Assembly (NCBI GenBank): GCA_037903475.1
Contig: JBAJFG010000492.1
Span: 3,348,001-3,412,000 of the forward strand
DNA length: 64,000 nt
Reading direction: 5' to 3'
Source of the DNA: Ancylostoma caninum
Lineage: Eukaryota; Nematoda; Chromadorea; Rhabditida; Ancylostomatidae
In this document: positions 25,510 through 38,559 of the stretch, in pieces
How positions within the stretch are numbered: the stretch's first letter is position 1
How the letters are laid out: every line of letters starts with the position of its first letter
Made by a program: the position numbers and the translations under genes
The notes under the pieces: generated by a model
Seen by the model: only the letters and a program-made list of their open reading frames with translations
What the model was told of the DNA's origin: nothing
Database searches by the model: none

Positions 25510-27077
25510 GGGTCGATGTCTTTCTTTTATCAAAAGGTTGTTTGCACTAGAAAAGTGGGAAATGAAACCAAGCATATGCAAACAAATGAGCAGACATGAG
25601 TAACATGTATTGGCATGAACTCAATCAAATAAAACCACGTTTCGTTGTTTTACAACTATGTTATTGTAAATCATACACGTTCCAAAATTCATGATTGATG
25701 CACGCACTGATTCGGTATTCAAGCGTTCCCAACAGTGATGACTATTCAGAATTCGTATTGAGCCCAACTTTTCAAATGCCTGCGAATGGCCAATGAACAA
25801 CGAATTTTTTATCTTGTAAAAACTGCCCCGTTCCTGAGCCTCTAGGTAATGTTCGGACGTAATGTACCGAGTGTAAAGGTAATCAAAAATTGTATTGAAG
25901 AAAAATGTATTAAAGAAATGTTCCCCTGGGAAACAATGACCTGCGCCGCCTTCACGCCCGCAGAGTTCCGGATGCGCTACGCCGATGGCCGTGATATTTC
26001 CATTTGTCCATGCTATGTGCTAGAGTTGTCAACCAAATTTTGCTCTGCAAGAAGACACGAAAAAAATCTTTATTTCCGTGTAGAAATCATCTGATGGCGA
26101 AGAAGACGGTTTCCCTGTTGTGTGGTTGACTTTTACGGTCGTCATTGAAAACAGCAGTCACGGAAATTTTCTACTTCAAGATTTCAGTGTAACTCCGAAC
26201 AATAGAGTAGGCTGAACACTGTTACAATGCCGGAAATTTCCGGTAACTTCGGAATCCTCATATTTGGAACGTCTCAATTATTTATTTTGGAGCAGTGCGT
26301 TGCATGACTATAGGGCATCCTCAACCTCTGCACCTCCGGCTTTACCGCAGAACGCGAAATTTCTTCTCCAGCACCATTGTAATCAGCACGTAAACTTTTT
26401 CACTACTCTTGGTGAGTTACTGCCCATCTCGCGACGAGCAGAGACTGGAATGTGATTCGACAACATCGGACACCAGAAAGTGTAAGTGAGCAGTTTCCTC
26501 CTTTTTGAGCTGATTCACAGGTTTTAACAAGAAGATGCGGGAAGAACCCGATGTCGGGAGAATGTTGCCTTCTTGGATCACCATCTAACAAAGCCAGTGA
26601 CCAGTGCTAACTGTATTTGTAAAGCAGGACAATACAGCATCCTTGTCAGGAGATATGGAATGCGCTTCCATCAGCAATGAGCGGCTGAAAATTGAGATAG
26701 GCAGTCTTGCATGCTCGTTGATCTATCGGTGCAGATATCCTCAGAAACCTCATAAAGCGCAGGAATGGGAATCTGTATGAAATCATTGTTGTTCATTGAA
26801 GCTCATTGAATTATAAAAATTCCGTGTTTTGGTTTTACGGCTAACAAAAATGCTAGAACGTCAAGATGTGCTATGACTGCAAACTAGACAAAAACGTATG
26901 AATACAGTTTCATAAATTAGAGTTGCTACCAGAATCAGAAAAGAGGATTACCATGGTTATTTTAGGTGCTGATTACAATGATACTAAAGCAGAACTCTAC
27001 ATTCTCCGGAAAAGCGGGAGGTGGAAAGTAAGGGGGAGGTGTGTCCTATAATTATGAAAGGCACTGTAAGCAGTGTA
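25510..27077. other. Intergenic, nothing supported
   Basis: An 81-codon ORF at 25849-26094 has Cys residues, but no signal peptide or splice context. No other structure stands out. Confidence 0.35.
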
Positions 27078-27079
27078 TA

Positions 27080-27898
27080 CAGGGTGGGCCATAAGTTACT
27101 GTACATCGTTTGCTGGCTTATTTCTCTCCAGAAGTGATTTGCTTTTCACCGCTTTAGATTTAACTAATAGAGCTGGATTTGATCTATTTTCTGATAACAC
27201 GCCATGGAGACTTGCGAGATAACGGAAAGAATTTAACGGGAACTTCCAGTGCTGATTTTCGGTGCAGCCAACTGCATTGATTCAGCCTAAAATTCGTGGA
27301 CAAAACAGCTTCAAAAATGCTTTGTAACAATGGTTTTGGGTGGAATAAAAATTCGTTCCGTGTTTTTGATGACGACTACGAGATGTTTGTGCAGTCTCCA
27401 CTCAGGAACGGTGTTTATAACAGCACAGAACGAGGCTGTTCCAAAAGTGGCTTGGGTGAAGAAACCAAGCCTCAGATTTCGAGAGGCACCGTTGGCCCAT
27501 ATCCAGGCCTATTGCTGAGACTGTACAACCGTTTTATCGCATTTTTTGTAGTTTGTAGATCACATCCACTCCTTGGTTGCTTTCCTGTCTTCTTACGGAA
27601 ATTCCTTTTTGAAAGCAAATTTGGTGAAAATTGACCATCACTGGGAGCATGGGGTGGTCTTTGTTTTTCGCTGCCATATTTCTTATAATGAGCTTCCATG
27701 GAAAACCCTAAGTACTACTTGAGAGAGCATTTCATGCGCTTCAAAAATCATCACAGCCATAGGACCCTCTGCAAAGAATGATGGATTCTGCAGGGAAAAT
27801 TGTCACAACAGCCCACTTTTTTTTTCCAGAAATCTGTTTTGGTTCTTGTCGGAAAAATAAATGAGCAAACGTTGTACAATAACCTATGGCCCACCCTG
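27080..27898. mobile_element. Tc1/mariner-type relic with CAGGGTG ends
   Basis: The ends CAGGGTGGGCCATAAGTTA and its inverted partner (TAACCTATGGCCCACCCTG) form inverted repeats of about 35 bp, and both sides are flanked by TA (27078-27079 and 27899-27900). Length is 819 bp. A minus-strand frame within it carries KNAIKRLYSLSNRPGYGPT, which fits the helix-turn-helix linker of maT/Tc1-like transposases, followed by stops. CAGGGTG ends are known from nematode maT elements; assignment to that family is an inference. The copy is dead or internally deleted. Confidence 0.75.
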
Positions 27899-28219
27899 TA
27901 TAACAGCGCTTAGAGAGCCGATTCAAGACGAATCCTGCTGTTACTGGAATAGTGGACCAAATCACCGCAACCTTGAGGTTGAGACAGAATGGGCAAATTC
28001 TTGGTTGCAGCACCGGAACATTGTGGGCGCTGCCTGAGGTCGCTTCGTTGTTCTTCACCACTTCTCTCCGTTGTTCATGTTTAGTTGATGAATTGCACGT
28101 TTTCTGGGCGGTTCCTTGTAAATCTCAAGTAGATTTCCGTTGAATTTTCACTACTGCTTATTCGCTTGAAGAATTCCTCACAAGTTCTCCGAGAATTCAG
28201 ATGGAAACCGTAGTGTAAA

Positions 28220-28360
28220 ATGGCCAGAGTGAAGAATGGAACGAGTACCTTGTGCACTGAGAAAAACAGCCGGTTTGATGTTCGCCCCTTGAGCTGCGTT
28301 CTCAACGGGTCTGAGCTCCAGAAAAGCGCCTGTGTCCAACCCAGGCTTGGGTGCAAATGA
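28220..28360 (+). pseudogene. Possible decayed or partial relative of the TIL inhibitor
   Basis: A 46-codon ORF (MARVKNGTSTLC ... GCK, stop TGA at 28358) ends with AC-x6-GCK, like the GC-x8-DCK end of the TIL gene. The DNA after the stop (TGATCTGAC, then ACACTAGTGGAACC, then CTATCAAAAGGT) resembles the same positions after the TIL stop (TAATCTGAC, ACACTGGTGGAACC, TTATCAAAAGGT). Most of the ten-Cys core and the signal exon are not found. It is either a pseudogene of a tandem copy or a very diverged terminal exon. Only the DNA similarity is observed; the rest is inference. Confidence 0.4.
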
Positions 28361-28529
28361 TCTGACAATGACTGCAGCGCTGATTCGATTTTAACAAAGA
28401 GTGATTTATGCTCGAGCTGTTCCAACTTACACTAGTGGAACCTTTCGGGTGATAAATAGGCCAGAACACACTTAAGAAAACGAATGAAGGACAGTTCAAT
28501 GTTGTGGCTCTATCAAAAGGTCAACTGCG

Positions 28530-30325
28530 ATGTAGAGGTGGTAGAATTGATGACAAAGCGGGAAACGCATCCGGGTTCTCAGCCGCTTGTGAAGATTTCT
28601 ATGGGGAAGGAGTCATCCAAAGTTGGAAATAAATAAATGAGCGAAAAATTCGAAAAAAAATGGATTATGTTTGTGTCGAATAGAAACGAGTGCTTTAGAC
28701 ACCATGTTGATGTTCTGCTAGTAAACAGCACACATACGCCTCCACCTTATTTCGTAATAGCTGTCGGTGTCGGTTGAGGAAACTGCGCGATGTCTGCAAT
28801 TTCGCGTTTTTTTCGTCGCATCTCCACACCTTTTTTGAATTTTGACCATTTTCAAAATGGAGTAGGCATTCGAAATCATGATCATCTAACCTATCTGGTG
28901 ATGCAAAAATTCCTGTTTTTTATTTATCAGGTGGTAAAATCACATAAGGATACAATTAAGAGAGACGTGCCTCAGTGAGTCTCGCCTAGCTGTATCCGCA
29001 GGTACTTTTCCGAAAATGAACCTCATCAGTTCCTCATTTTTGAAAAGAAATTGTATATGCATTAAAGTAGTGCATTAAAAATCCATTCTTCAAAGTCCGA
29101 ACGTGACTAGGATAAGAACGGTAGCTCCTACTCCTATGAGTATCTCATGATTTTCTATGAACGTGGGTAACAATCTCATTAATTTCAGCAAAGATTTTCA
29201 AATTTTCGGCCGTTTTGGTAACAAAACAATTTGTGGAATATAAATTCCCTTATACAGTGTTGAAATTGAGGGTTTGAAAGATGATTGCGCATCTGTATAC
29301 GTACATGAGTGCAGTCTGTGCAGGAAATTCAAAAGTTCTCCACAAGAGCTTACATCGGAAATCGCTCAGGACTAAAAAAATGGAAATCCTTCAAAAATAT
29401 TTTTGTCGTGCCCATTCACATGCTTTCCTCTGCTTGTGTTGATTCGCAGGCCACGTATAAGAAGCAGCAAAAGAGGCTGAAGGGGTAAGCAAACATTCTT
29501 CGAGGCCATGAAGAGGAAAAAACTGCAAAAAATTTTAGAAAAGTTCAAGATTAGTGATAAAATTACCGTTTAGATGTTCTTCCGAAGCAAATCTTTTCCA
29601 GTAGAACCCGAGAAGAAGCATTCTTTCTAATTTGGTGCATTTTCTTGATCTTCGTGAGGAAAACTTCCTTTTTTTGCGTCAGTATCTCGTTCAATTTCTC
29701 GTTGATCATGCCTTCAAAACGCTGCAGTTATCCATGAAAGTCACTTTCTCCTGGAATTCGCCGAATCTGTCGCAAATTCTTGTTCTGTGAACATCACCAA
29801 CATTTTAGAAATTTTGTGAAAAAAAAACTAGTTTTTTCAGTTGCATCTAACACTTACGCTACAAAAATATTGAGTCATTTGTTTTATAGCGTTGCGAATG
29901 ACTCACACCCGTTTAAACCAACAAGTCATGAATGTTTCTATAGATACGATCATACAGCGCGGTTGTCTTTGCATTCTTTTCCTTCTGCTGTCCTCCGCTC
30001 TACATCACGTCATTTATACATCAGACTTTTTTCATTGCAATACGCCATGACCTTTCCTGTCTCTTCCGCCATCTTTGAACGCTCCAGTATTTTGTGACAG
30101 TAGAATTTCGAGGACGACGTTTCCAGGAGTATAACAGGTGTAGGCTCTGTTTTCACTCCCGATTTTTCGGTGCATTTCGGTTTGATGTTGATATTGTAGT
30201 TCACACAACAGTAGGAATGAAATTTATGCTTCATCAACTTTTTTTTCTTTCATTCCGTTTACCTTCCAGTTCACTCCGCTGCTAATAGTGCACTAATAGT
30301 ACCAGCACATATGCTGCAGTTTCAG
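28530..30325. other. Intergenic, nothing supported
   Basis: AT-rich sequence with a few overlapping ORFs lacking domains or splice chains. Confidence 0.35.
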
Positions 30326-30329
30326 ACAA

Positions 30330-30506
30330 ATGAATCAACGTACCTGGATGAATGGAGAATACTATCAGAAAAACCAGGATATCTTCCAAACATGTATAAT
30401 TTCCTACAATTTTTTTCAGCCTCCTCAGGGCACACCTCGGGATCCTGAAGAAATCCGAAAGAGAAGAAAGAAAGTGATGTCAGAAATGCTGCTTCGTGAG
30501 TTGTGA
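30330..30506 (+). CDS. Possible small protein or exon, 58 codons
   Basis: An open frame runs MNQRTWMNGEYYQKNQDIF, then through PPQGTPRDPEEIRKRRKKV, to MSEMLLREL and TGA. The ATG sits five bases after a good acceptor (gtttcag). Inside, a stretch starting gtataa and ending ttttttcag looks like an intron but is only about 26 bp and not a multiple of three, so the uninterrupted reading is preferred. Alternatively the second half (PPQGTPRDPEEIRKRR) is an exon on its own, from the acceptor to the donor LLR/gtgag. No family is recognised. Confidence 0.3.
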   Translation: MNQRTWMNGEYYQKNQDIFQTCIISYNFFQPPQGTPRDPEEIRKRRKKVMSEMLLREL

Positions 30507-30509
30507 GCT

Positions 30510-31012
30510 TATTCTCAGTTTTCTTATTATGAGCAATAGTTTTCCGGCATAAGAACAACACTCTAGAATCAACTCGCGCATCTAAGCAATTTCTAAGTCA
30601 AACGGTTGTTGAATTGACCTAAAAACAGCACGTTCCAGAAATCATCCTGAGAAATAGTTCCCCCTTCTCAGTCTTTCCCTTCTTAGAGGAATATCCTTGT
30701 TTTATCTTTCTCCGTTCTCCGCATTAAGTATGACTCAGCTTCGAAAATGCACCTATTGAGACAAAACCAAGAATCGAAGCAAATTCAGGCATTAAAATGT
30801 TAAATATTGTAGGCCGAACTCTAAAGGCTTTGCTCATGGAATGACATGGAGCCAACAAAAGGATAGGGTTTCCCAGAAATCCATAACTTTGGAGTTGGGG
30901 AACGCTCTTGCTCATATATCTCTTGCTTTATTAAAACATTGACAGATAAGAATATCCTTTTATATAAATCATGGTAGTGCAACAAAATTTTCTAGAGCAC
31001 AGGCGGTGCTGC
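30510..31012. other. Intergenic, nothing supported
   Basis: No ORF with coding character, repeat or RNA gene was recognised here. Confidence 0.35.
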
Positions 31013-31013
31013 T

Positions 31014-32335
31014 GAGTTTTACATTCGAAAGTATTTTTCGAATATTGGAATTTTCGAATTTTTGGGGATCCCCGAACTTTTGAATATTCGAATTTTCGAA
31101 TTTTTGCGAAGCACCGAATTCTCGAATATTCGAGTGGTCGAATATTTATTCGAATAACATTCCATTTGGTAAAAACATTTTGTACTCATGCATGTAGGCG
31201 AACAAGGCGATATGTTTGCCAATCACAACGGGCATGAAACTTTTCGGGTAGTAAGTTTCATCTGCCGTTTTGGAATTTCTCACAACCTTCTCATGAGTGG
31301 AAGCTTGTGCTGCTGTGGAGTTGGTCTCTTATCGGTTTAAGAATTGCAACTGGTTGAAACTCCTAAGCTTAAGAACGCCCATCTCACTTGAGGTCTGTAA
31401 CCATCATTAAAGAATCGTAGAGTGGATGAAACTCGTCGTCCGTGAAAAGGATTTCGCTTTAATATCTATGTGTTGTAGTTCAACAAAACGTGCCATGTAG
31501 TGAATGTAGAGGTATTGAGGCGGTAAAAATAGAGTTGGGTACATGGAATAGTGGTTCAGTCACCTTAATCATGAATGAGCTTCCAGCTATCAAAAAAAAA
31601 ACGTCAGCGACATAGAAAAAAAACACTGCGTGTTACCCCGTTCCTCATTATTACTTCTGTTTACCAACTGCATGCTTGTACGTTGAATGTCAAAACCAGC
31701 AGAACTTCTATAACAAGAAGTCGGAGTTTGTTTGGGAAGAAAGGATTAAGAGGATCTGAGGATTTTGTGTGAACATTGAATTCCATAACTAACGGTTATG
31801 TGCTCAGAAAGAGTTTAAGCGAAGCAGTAGTCGGAAATCAGCTAATATATGGAGGAATACTGTGTAAAATTTATTACTATAGTTTGCAGTTCACTTACTT
31901 CACTTACACAGTTCTGGAGGAGAGGCTTGAATAATCAGAAGTTTAGTTCAAACTGCTTTTTTCTCAAGTGTCTTGAAAAGTACATACGTAGGCTTCACTG
32001 GAGAGATCTTCGTCGCCAATGTCGCATACCTCGTAGGATTGCAGTTTCAAAGCTCTCAAATGCAGTTGGTGGCTTTCGAATGCGTGCAAAGATACGAGCA
32101 GATTTTTGGGAAAATTGGGATTGAAATGAGAAATTGGACTGGGGTTTCAATTGGAATGGTTCTTCAGCGAGAAAATGGGACTGAAATAACAGTTGTGACG
32201 CAAAACTATTCCAAATATTCGAAATTTCGACCTAAAATTTTCGAATATTCGAATTTTTAACTAATCCTGGGCCCTCGAGTTTTCGAATATTCGAACATTC
32301 GAATAAATATTCAAATTTTATTCGATTGGCCGGGG
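31014..32335 (+). mobile_element. TTCGAATATTCG-array element, copy 1
   Basis: The element starts GAGTTTTACATTCGAAAG and ends near ATTTTATTCGATTGGCC. Near both ends there are several units of an approximately 42-bp repeat built on the palindrome TTCGAATATTCG. The interior holds the unique blocks GCATGTAGGCGAACAAGGCG and CATGAAACTTTTCGGGTAGT near the left, and GAGAAATTGGACTGGGGTTTC near the right. The same blocks are found, inverted, in the second copy at 41517-43132. No transposase was recognised, so it is likely a non-autonomous DNA transposon. Ends are approximate. Confidence 0.7.
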
Positions 32336-32365
32336 CCCCGCAGTTCAGAAAAACATCAGGTTAGG

Positions 32366-32625
32366 TGTCCACCGATCGAGAAAAGGTCCGCCGTGGCCCA
32401 ATAGTGGGAAAGCGGCAGAACACGGGTTCCTTGATGGAGAAGGGTCTGCCGCGGCCCAGTAGTGGAGAAAACGTCAGGATACTGGTCCATCGATGGAGAT
32501 TGGGTCTACAGGGGCCCATTAGTGGGGGAATGCCAAGTAACGAGTCCACGGATGGGGATTGGGTCTGCCCTGGCCCAATAGTGGGGAAAGCGCTAAGATG
32601 CACATCCGTCCATGGAGTGGGGCAC
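32366..32625 (+). repeat. 59-bp tandem repeat
   Basis: About four and a half copies of a 59-bp unit are seen, each with a TCCA/T-x-GATGGAGA start and the core GGCCCAATAGTGGG/AGAAA. It is GC-richer than its surroundings. ORFs on both strands over it (such as a 124-codon plus-strand frame) come from the repeat. It begins about 30 bp after the right end of the TTCGAA element. Confidence 0.8.
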
Positions 32626-32639
32626 TCATTAGTGTCTCA

Positions 32640-35273
32640 GTCAACCACCTCCTCTTCCTCCCTGTATATTGAAGCAAAAGCTTTTGAAGCAGAATTCTTC
32701 TATGAGGAACGTATTAAAGACGTCAGCTGCCATTACTAGTCACGAAATAATTCAAAATTGCCAGACATTGCGTTTTCAATTTTCTAAACTTTGAACTTCT
32801 TTAGAACCACAAGCAATACAATACAGTGCAAAACATCTTCGCTATATTAGCCTAGGAGGCCACATCCTCCATACTTAAGCGCTGGTGCAACGTTTCGCTG
32901 TTCGATAAACGTAGATGAACACTTTTCGGAGCAGTTTCATGGTTATTTTCAAGGTTCTCGCAAGTTGATGCACTTTCAGCTGCTTTTTGGAAATAACACA
33001 GTCAACAACACCTTTGCTACAAGGAGTCGGGAAAGATCTGCAACATAACCGCACGAGATGCTTGAATACGCTATTTTTTGCAACGGTCGGCCAAAATTTG
33101 CTTCATGGCTCAAATTTAGATGATCCTGCGGGAAAACGGTTCACTAGCCATCACATTGCTTAGGAAAATTTTTGTGTAGCTGCAACCTTCAGCAGCTCCA
33201 AAAACTTTTCTTTTGTGAGGAATATTTGGCCAAACATGAAAAAGTAAAAATGACGTTCTCCTTCTTCTTCGCTTTGCAGTATCCTGAGTTCTACATGCAG
33301 AGCGTAAGAGACCTGATCATACGATAAGCAGTAATCCCTGCCAATCAAAAGAAAGCTGTCGTCTCCCGTGATTATCGTTCATTAAGGTCGCGCAAAGAAA
33401 TAAAGTCAACATAAAAATGTGTCGTTCCTTTTGTACCAGTTTAATAAAATTTTCAATTGCTAATAACATCTCTGGGGAGACATAGAAAGGAAAATCACAA
33501 TGGAGCTGACTCCAACATAGGGTGCACTGTTATGAAAATCAAGTTCAAAACGTCCGCCAGGGAACTCCTAGAAGCGTTTTGAATCTTAGACGGACCTCCG
33601 ATAATGAGTTCTGCGATTTTAGGTTACTTTCTGTCTTTCTTGACAAACTAGCAGCACGGCCGAGTTATCCATATTTGTTCAGGAACTACGATGTGTGCTA
33701 ATAGTGTTGTTGCTGAAACGGGAGGCAATCTTCACTCGATTTGTGGAACACCCGGTAACTGTCTACTACAAAAGATATCCTAGTGATTTCACTAGTACAA
33801 GTTGAATACATCGAAGAGGGGAATTGTTTGATGGGATAGGTTGTAAATTCACGCAAACTTGAACCCTTTCCCGGGTGCCTCATTAGAAGGATGGGTAATC
33901 TCATAGCTAGAGGCATGACTCCCATGGGTTTATATAAACCAAATCACGCATGGGTAAATAGTTAATGAATGGATAGAGGGTAAATTTGGTTACGTTGCAC
34001 GCTTACCATAAGTAATCTCAATAATGCATCAGGGTCCAGGCCTCTGAAGACGATCCGAAGCCGACATATTGCTTGAAATTCGAACCAAAAAGACGTTACT
34101 CGAGTAAGAACATAACTGACATAGTAGTAACAAATTGACAACTTATCGCTACATCATTTATGCTAACCCTATTTAGACTATTTATACTACTCTATGTCGA
34201 ATGATCTCTCCCCTCTCAGAATCATAAAATAGTCTAGAAAAGTAATGAAACAAACATTTATTAATCACAAAATGTACTAGTAGCTTTGTAAGGTGGATTT
34301 GTTGATGTACAAACGTATGTCAGATAGCGCTTTGATATAAATTATGTCTTAAAACTCTGGATTAAGAAAAAATAGTGAAAGAGATATGATAGCGTGGATG
34401 CATGTAACGTCAATCGAATCAACGTCGTTGGCAACTAGGCACTAAGAAGAACGATAGGAAAGGGATTACGCTTGGGTGCAATGTGGGGTTTGGGTAAACG
34501 GGGGGAGCGAATCCACACAACCTGGGTATCCTTGTGGATCGCTGAGATGCATGACACATAGATGGATGGCATAGTACGTGTAATAGACAAAAAGAAAACA
34601 AGAAAATGAACATGATTAATGAAAAAAATTTCATGATAACTGTCAAAGCCTATTTCGGTGAATTCGATAGTAAACTAGTAAATCGCCTCTGGCTAGTATA
34701 ACTTATGCTGGACAGCTGACGCATGCGAAATGCAAAGAATAGCTCAAGAAGTAAAACAGACATATAAATAATAGGATATTCGACATTTAACACATTATCT
34801 GTAGCCTAAGGTGAAAGCGTGTGTTTCGCCGACACCGATCGATACTCGGTGTTTGCGTGGATCACAGAATAGGAAGCAATGGGCCATGTATACGAAAAAT
34901 TCGTCTTCAGATGACGCTACAGTAACGTCATCCACAAGATGAATTCCTAATGAGCAATGAGATGATGAACGTCGCGTCTAAACGTCGTGTTCATCTACAA
35001 CTAATACACTGGAAACTACGCTATAGACATGTTACGGATACAAGAACGCAAACAATCTGGAACAAAGAAAAATTAACATAAAAGTATAAGAAGAAAAGAA
35101 AACACGAGCGAAAAACCAGCGATAACGGCTTTGTTAGAGTCGATTTTGTGCACGTAATAAATGATATTCAATGGGAGAAAATACTGATTGGGTTTCTGAT
35201 TCTAAACTGACAACTGCAACATTATAATATATATTAATGCCATGAACGATGAGATAATCTCGAAAGCTCCAGT
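32640..35273. other. Non-coding; probably includes a 3' UTR
   Basis: No ORF is convincing. The part from about 34256 (TTTATT, an AATAAA on the minus strand) to 35273 may be the 3' untranslated region of the minus-strand gene whose last exon ends at 35274. That is an inference from position only. Confidence 0.35.
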
Positions 35274-35360
35274 TCATACGCGTTTCTTCGTCGCCGGTTG
35301 AGGAGGTTGTGGAGCATCTAGGATCTGGAACAGCACCTCATCAGTACGAGTAAGGTACGC
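35274..35360 (-). CDS. C-terminal exon of an unidentified minus-strand gene
   Basis: An acceptor (ttcaatag/G) opens an 87-nt in-phase frame, AYLTRTDEVLFQILDAPQPP then QPATKKRV, ending TGA. It has clear protein-like composition: an amphipathic stretch, a Pro/Gln-rich linker and a basic tail. The upstream exons must lie to the right on the minus strand, but I could not find them among the repeats between 35400 and 38500. A dispersed repeat begins about 40 bp upstream of the acceptor. Confidence 0.45.
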   Translation of the reverse strand, partial: AYLTRTDEVLFQILDAPQPPQPATKKRV

Positions 35361-35399
35361 CTATTGAATGAACCTTTATTTTACTAATGATTTCCACTT

Positions 35400-35560
35400 C
35401 CCCAGGCTGGCAATGCCGTAAGCTACCGGGTGTGGTGCGTTATACCTGGAAAGGGGGTGTGGTCAAGCTCGCTTCACGACTGGTCAATTCACCTAATCGG
35501 CCAATCGCAGGGCCCGTCAGCTCCGCCCACTCCAGGTACAACACCCCAAACTATCAAGAA
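35400..35560. repeat. Dispersed repeat, copy 1
   Basis: The pattern of GTGGTGCGTTATACC, a G-rich run, CAAGCTC, then GACTGGTCAATTCACCTAATCGG and CTCCAGGTA recurs at 55288-55410 with base changes. A weaker inverted relative is present near 44560-44650. It carries no gene. The second copy has an expanded G run. Confidence 0.6.
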
Positions 35561-36079
35561 CTGTTGCTAGGAGAGCCCGTGGTTTTGGATAGAGCACATA
35601 ATTCACCATGGATTAAGTTGTTCAACCAAGTTCTGTTAGCGATAAACATGTCGGTATCCAGTCATCAAACTGTTCACCCGCGATAAATAGGTAAAGACTC
35701 GGATTCAACCGTAACCCGACACTTATCATAATTTTTACCCAGACGTGTGAGCACGGCATATAACATGTAGCTTATGTTGGAATACTGGCGAAGGTTACTT
35801 GGTTGTGTATAACTGTTATGGTCCCGTGCTCTGTAGACAACTCGCACTCAGTCACCACAACCGTCTGTGGACAATTACCACCCGCACGCGTAGCATCAGG
35901 CCGTTTTACCTTTTTGAACTTGGGAAGAAACAGCCAAAAATGGTTGAAAAGATGCCTTTCTCACTCTATCACCTTATTAGTCACCTTAGGTAAGTCAGAG
36001 ATGACCTGTTCTTCCTGGGGAGGAGCCTAGGAAAGCGGCTTTATATACAGTGTTTTACTGGGGCCTAACGCCCAGGGGT

Positions 36080-36201
36080 GGTAATGCTCGGATCAAACAG
36101 AATCCTCGCGCATCACAATTTTCACCCAGACTGCGTGAACATTCATGCAGTCTGGGTGAAAATTGTGATGCGCGAGGATTCTGTTTGATCCGAGCATTAC
36201 C
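36080..36201. repeat. Perfect 55-bp inverted repeat
   Basis: Bases 36080-36134 and 36147-36201 are exact reverse complements, starting GGTAATGCTCGGATCAAAC, with a 12-base spacer (GTGAACATTCAT). There is no mismatch in 55 bp. A run of 14 or more C lies about 25 bp to the right. Confidence 0.9.
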
Positions 36202-36249
36202 ATGCATGCATTATAGAGTCAAGCAACCCCCCCCCCCCCCCGTCTGAGA

Positions 36250-37883
36250 TTCATGTACGCGTTACCGGGAAAAACTACGTTCGAAAATGAACTGTGACGT
36301 TGTGCATCCTTACTTCACATACTCATGGGTAGTCACTCAGCCTAGCCATCGCTGGGTTAAACGGTTAGCGTTCTACGAATCTTAGACTTATTTGCTCTGA
36401 ATTCCACTACCCATAGGTAACAGGCCACCCACTTTCTCAATGGTGTATACTGGCAACCCTTAGACATGGAACATGGGTTTGGTTTGAGAATTTTTCACCT
36501 CATATATGAAAAGAGCGACTTTAGTGTCTATCACTTTGAAAATCATCTAGATTTCGTGCTTTTTTTCTTCTTTTCACAGCATCATAGTCTTCCGTCAACG
36601 ATGATAGGAAATTTTCCTGCTTTTTTAAACTTAAAACTATTTAAAAGTCTCAATACAGAGAACTCACGAGGAGAGTTTGTGAAAGAATCTTAGTCTCCGG
36701 GTCCCAATCGACCCATGCAATTTTACAAAACCATTTTTTTGGAAGTTATGAAATTTTAAGCTTCATTTCACAATTGGATTCCTTCACAACAACTTCTTCG
36801 CTGCAAATGCACTCATCGGCTGAAATTCAGCTAGCCCTTTCGAAGTTTTTTTTAGAAAGACTTCCTTAAAATTTCAGCACATGTGCTGAAAACGAGTTTC
36901 CAGTTTAATTCCTACAGAAATTTAGCACGCAGATGCCTTATATTAGCTGATATCAGCTTAAATTTTCAACTTTTTCTCCAAGGCTGCAGTTCGACTGTTC
37001 GTGAAAAATATTAGATGGTTATTCGAGCCCTCTCTACCAAATTTACTGCACTCAAACACATGAACTTAGACTTGATGTAATCAAAGCAAATGAAATAATT
37101 CCATATTATGAGAACGAAAATACATTTCCAGCAACAAAAATCACGAAAAAGTTTTATTCCACTCTGCTTTTGATGTAATGAATCCCCGATCGAATTCAAT
37201 AGCTTCACAAGTGATTCAGAATAGTTCTGTCTCTGAGCTTCATGATGTAATTCCTCTTTTGTTGATGTCATGAAGTTATTCTTTGCGTATTTGCTGTTGT
37301 TACTGTAAGTGCTTGCTTGATTGTGATTAGATAGCAATTTATTTGTAAGATCAAGGTCTGACGAAGGCGTTAACCGCCGAAAGCTGACGCATAAAGATAT
37401 CTACAAGCTTTCACGACATCAACAAAAGAGTTTTACAAGTCCTGAAGTTCGATCGAACTATGTACGAATGTATCGAATTGCTGAAATGCTGCTCACATAG
37501 AAACCTTTCATTTACATTTCAAATCAATCAAAGCATTGTATTAACTCCCACTTCGAAAAAAAAATCTTGGAACAAGTAGAAAAAAGTGTAGCCCATCCGG
37601 GTACCTTTTATTTTCAGACTTATTTTCTGTGTACTCCCATGTTCACTTCATGATTCAGGGTTATGTTGGACAAGAGATAGAATTTATTAATGCCGTGGAC
37701 GCGATTCTTGAGTCCTACAAGCCGACTTCCTCAGTCAGAGGTAATGATTTATTTCCTTAACACTACTATTGCACTTGTAAGCAAAATCAAGAACCAAAGT
37801 ATAGTTCCACTAATTAACCATCCAAGATTTACCAAGAAGCTCTGGATAAGCCTGCATGGGAGCAATTTGGCCAACACTCATTC
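36250..37883. other. Intergenic, nothing firm
   Basis: A 108-codon minus-strand ORF (37011-37337) and smaller frames are present, but none shows a domain or splice chain. Confidence 0.35.
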
Positions 37884-37891
37884 ATAACCGC

Positions 37892-38183
37892 CAGTGGCGG
37901 ACGCAGGGGGGGGGGGCGGGCGGGGGGGGGGGGGCGCGCGCCCCCCCCCGAGAATGGGTCGCCAAATTTTCGAAATTACTTTACAATACAAATAAAAATC
38001 TTGTGTTAGTTTATTTTTAATTGTTTATTTTTATTATTATTTTTAATATATTTTTTATTTATTGTTTATTATTATAATTAATATTATTATTAATTTTATT
38101 TTCCGTCTGGGTCCCCAAAACGGCGGAGACCCCACTTTTCTTCCCACGCCCCCCCTCCCGCCCACTTTCTGCGTCCGCCACTG
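37892..38183. mobile_element. hAT-type MITE
   Basis: The element begins CAGTGGCGGACGCAGG and ends CTGCGTCCGCCACTG, so the ends are inverted repeats. It is flanked by the direct repeat ATAACCGC at 37884-37891 and 38184-38191, an 8-bp target duplication as made by hAT transposases. The 292-bp body holds a G-rich tract next to the left end, a short GC palindrome, a C-rich tract near the right end and AT-rich sequence between. It has no coding capacity. Confidence 0.85.
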
Positions 38184-38559
38184 ATAACCGCGTATTTAAG
38201 ATCCCTTCCCTTGATACTTGAAGAACCAAGTAAGATCTTGTAATGCCGTATAAAATCATCTATGGAAAGATTCTCCCAATCAAGAAGTTCTACATGGTAT
38301 CTCCACGCAGTTCTGGATAATTATAGTTGTAGGTTGACCTGGTGTTTAACTGTGACCAATAATCTGACTAATACCGTATGTATATTGGAGGCTTACGGAA
38401 GAACTACATGGAGCGAGATGAAAGCCACCTTCATCAGTAAGTTAGATAGTGCATTTGGGCAGAAATTTGCTGGACTCCAGTGTAAAGGGTTATCTGCAGC
38501 TAGCATAGTAAACATAGTCCAACAGGGCAGAGCGCGCTGGTAAACCATAAATTAAAAAT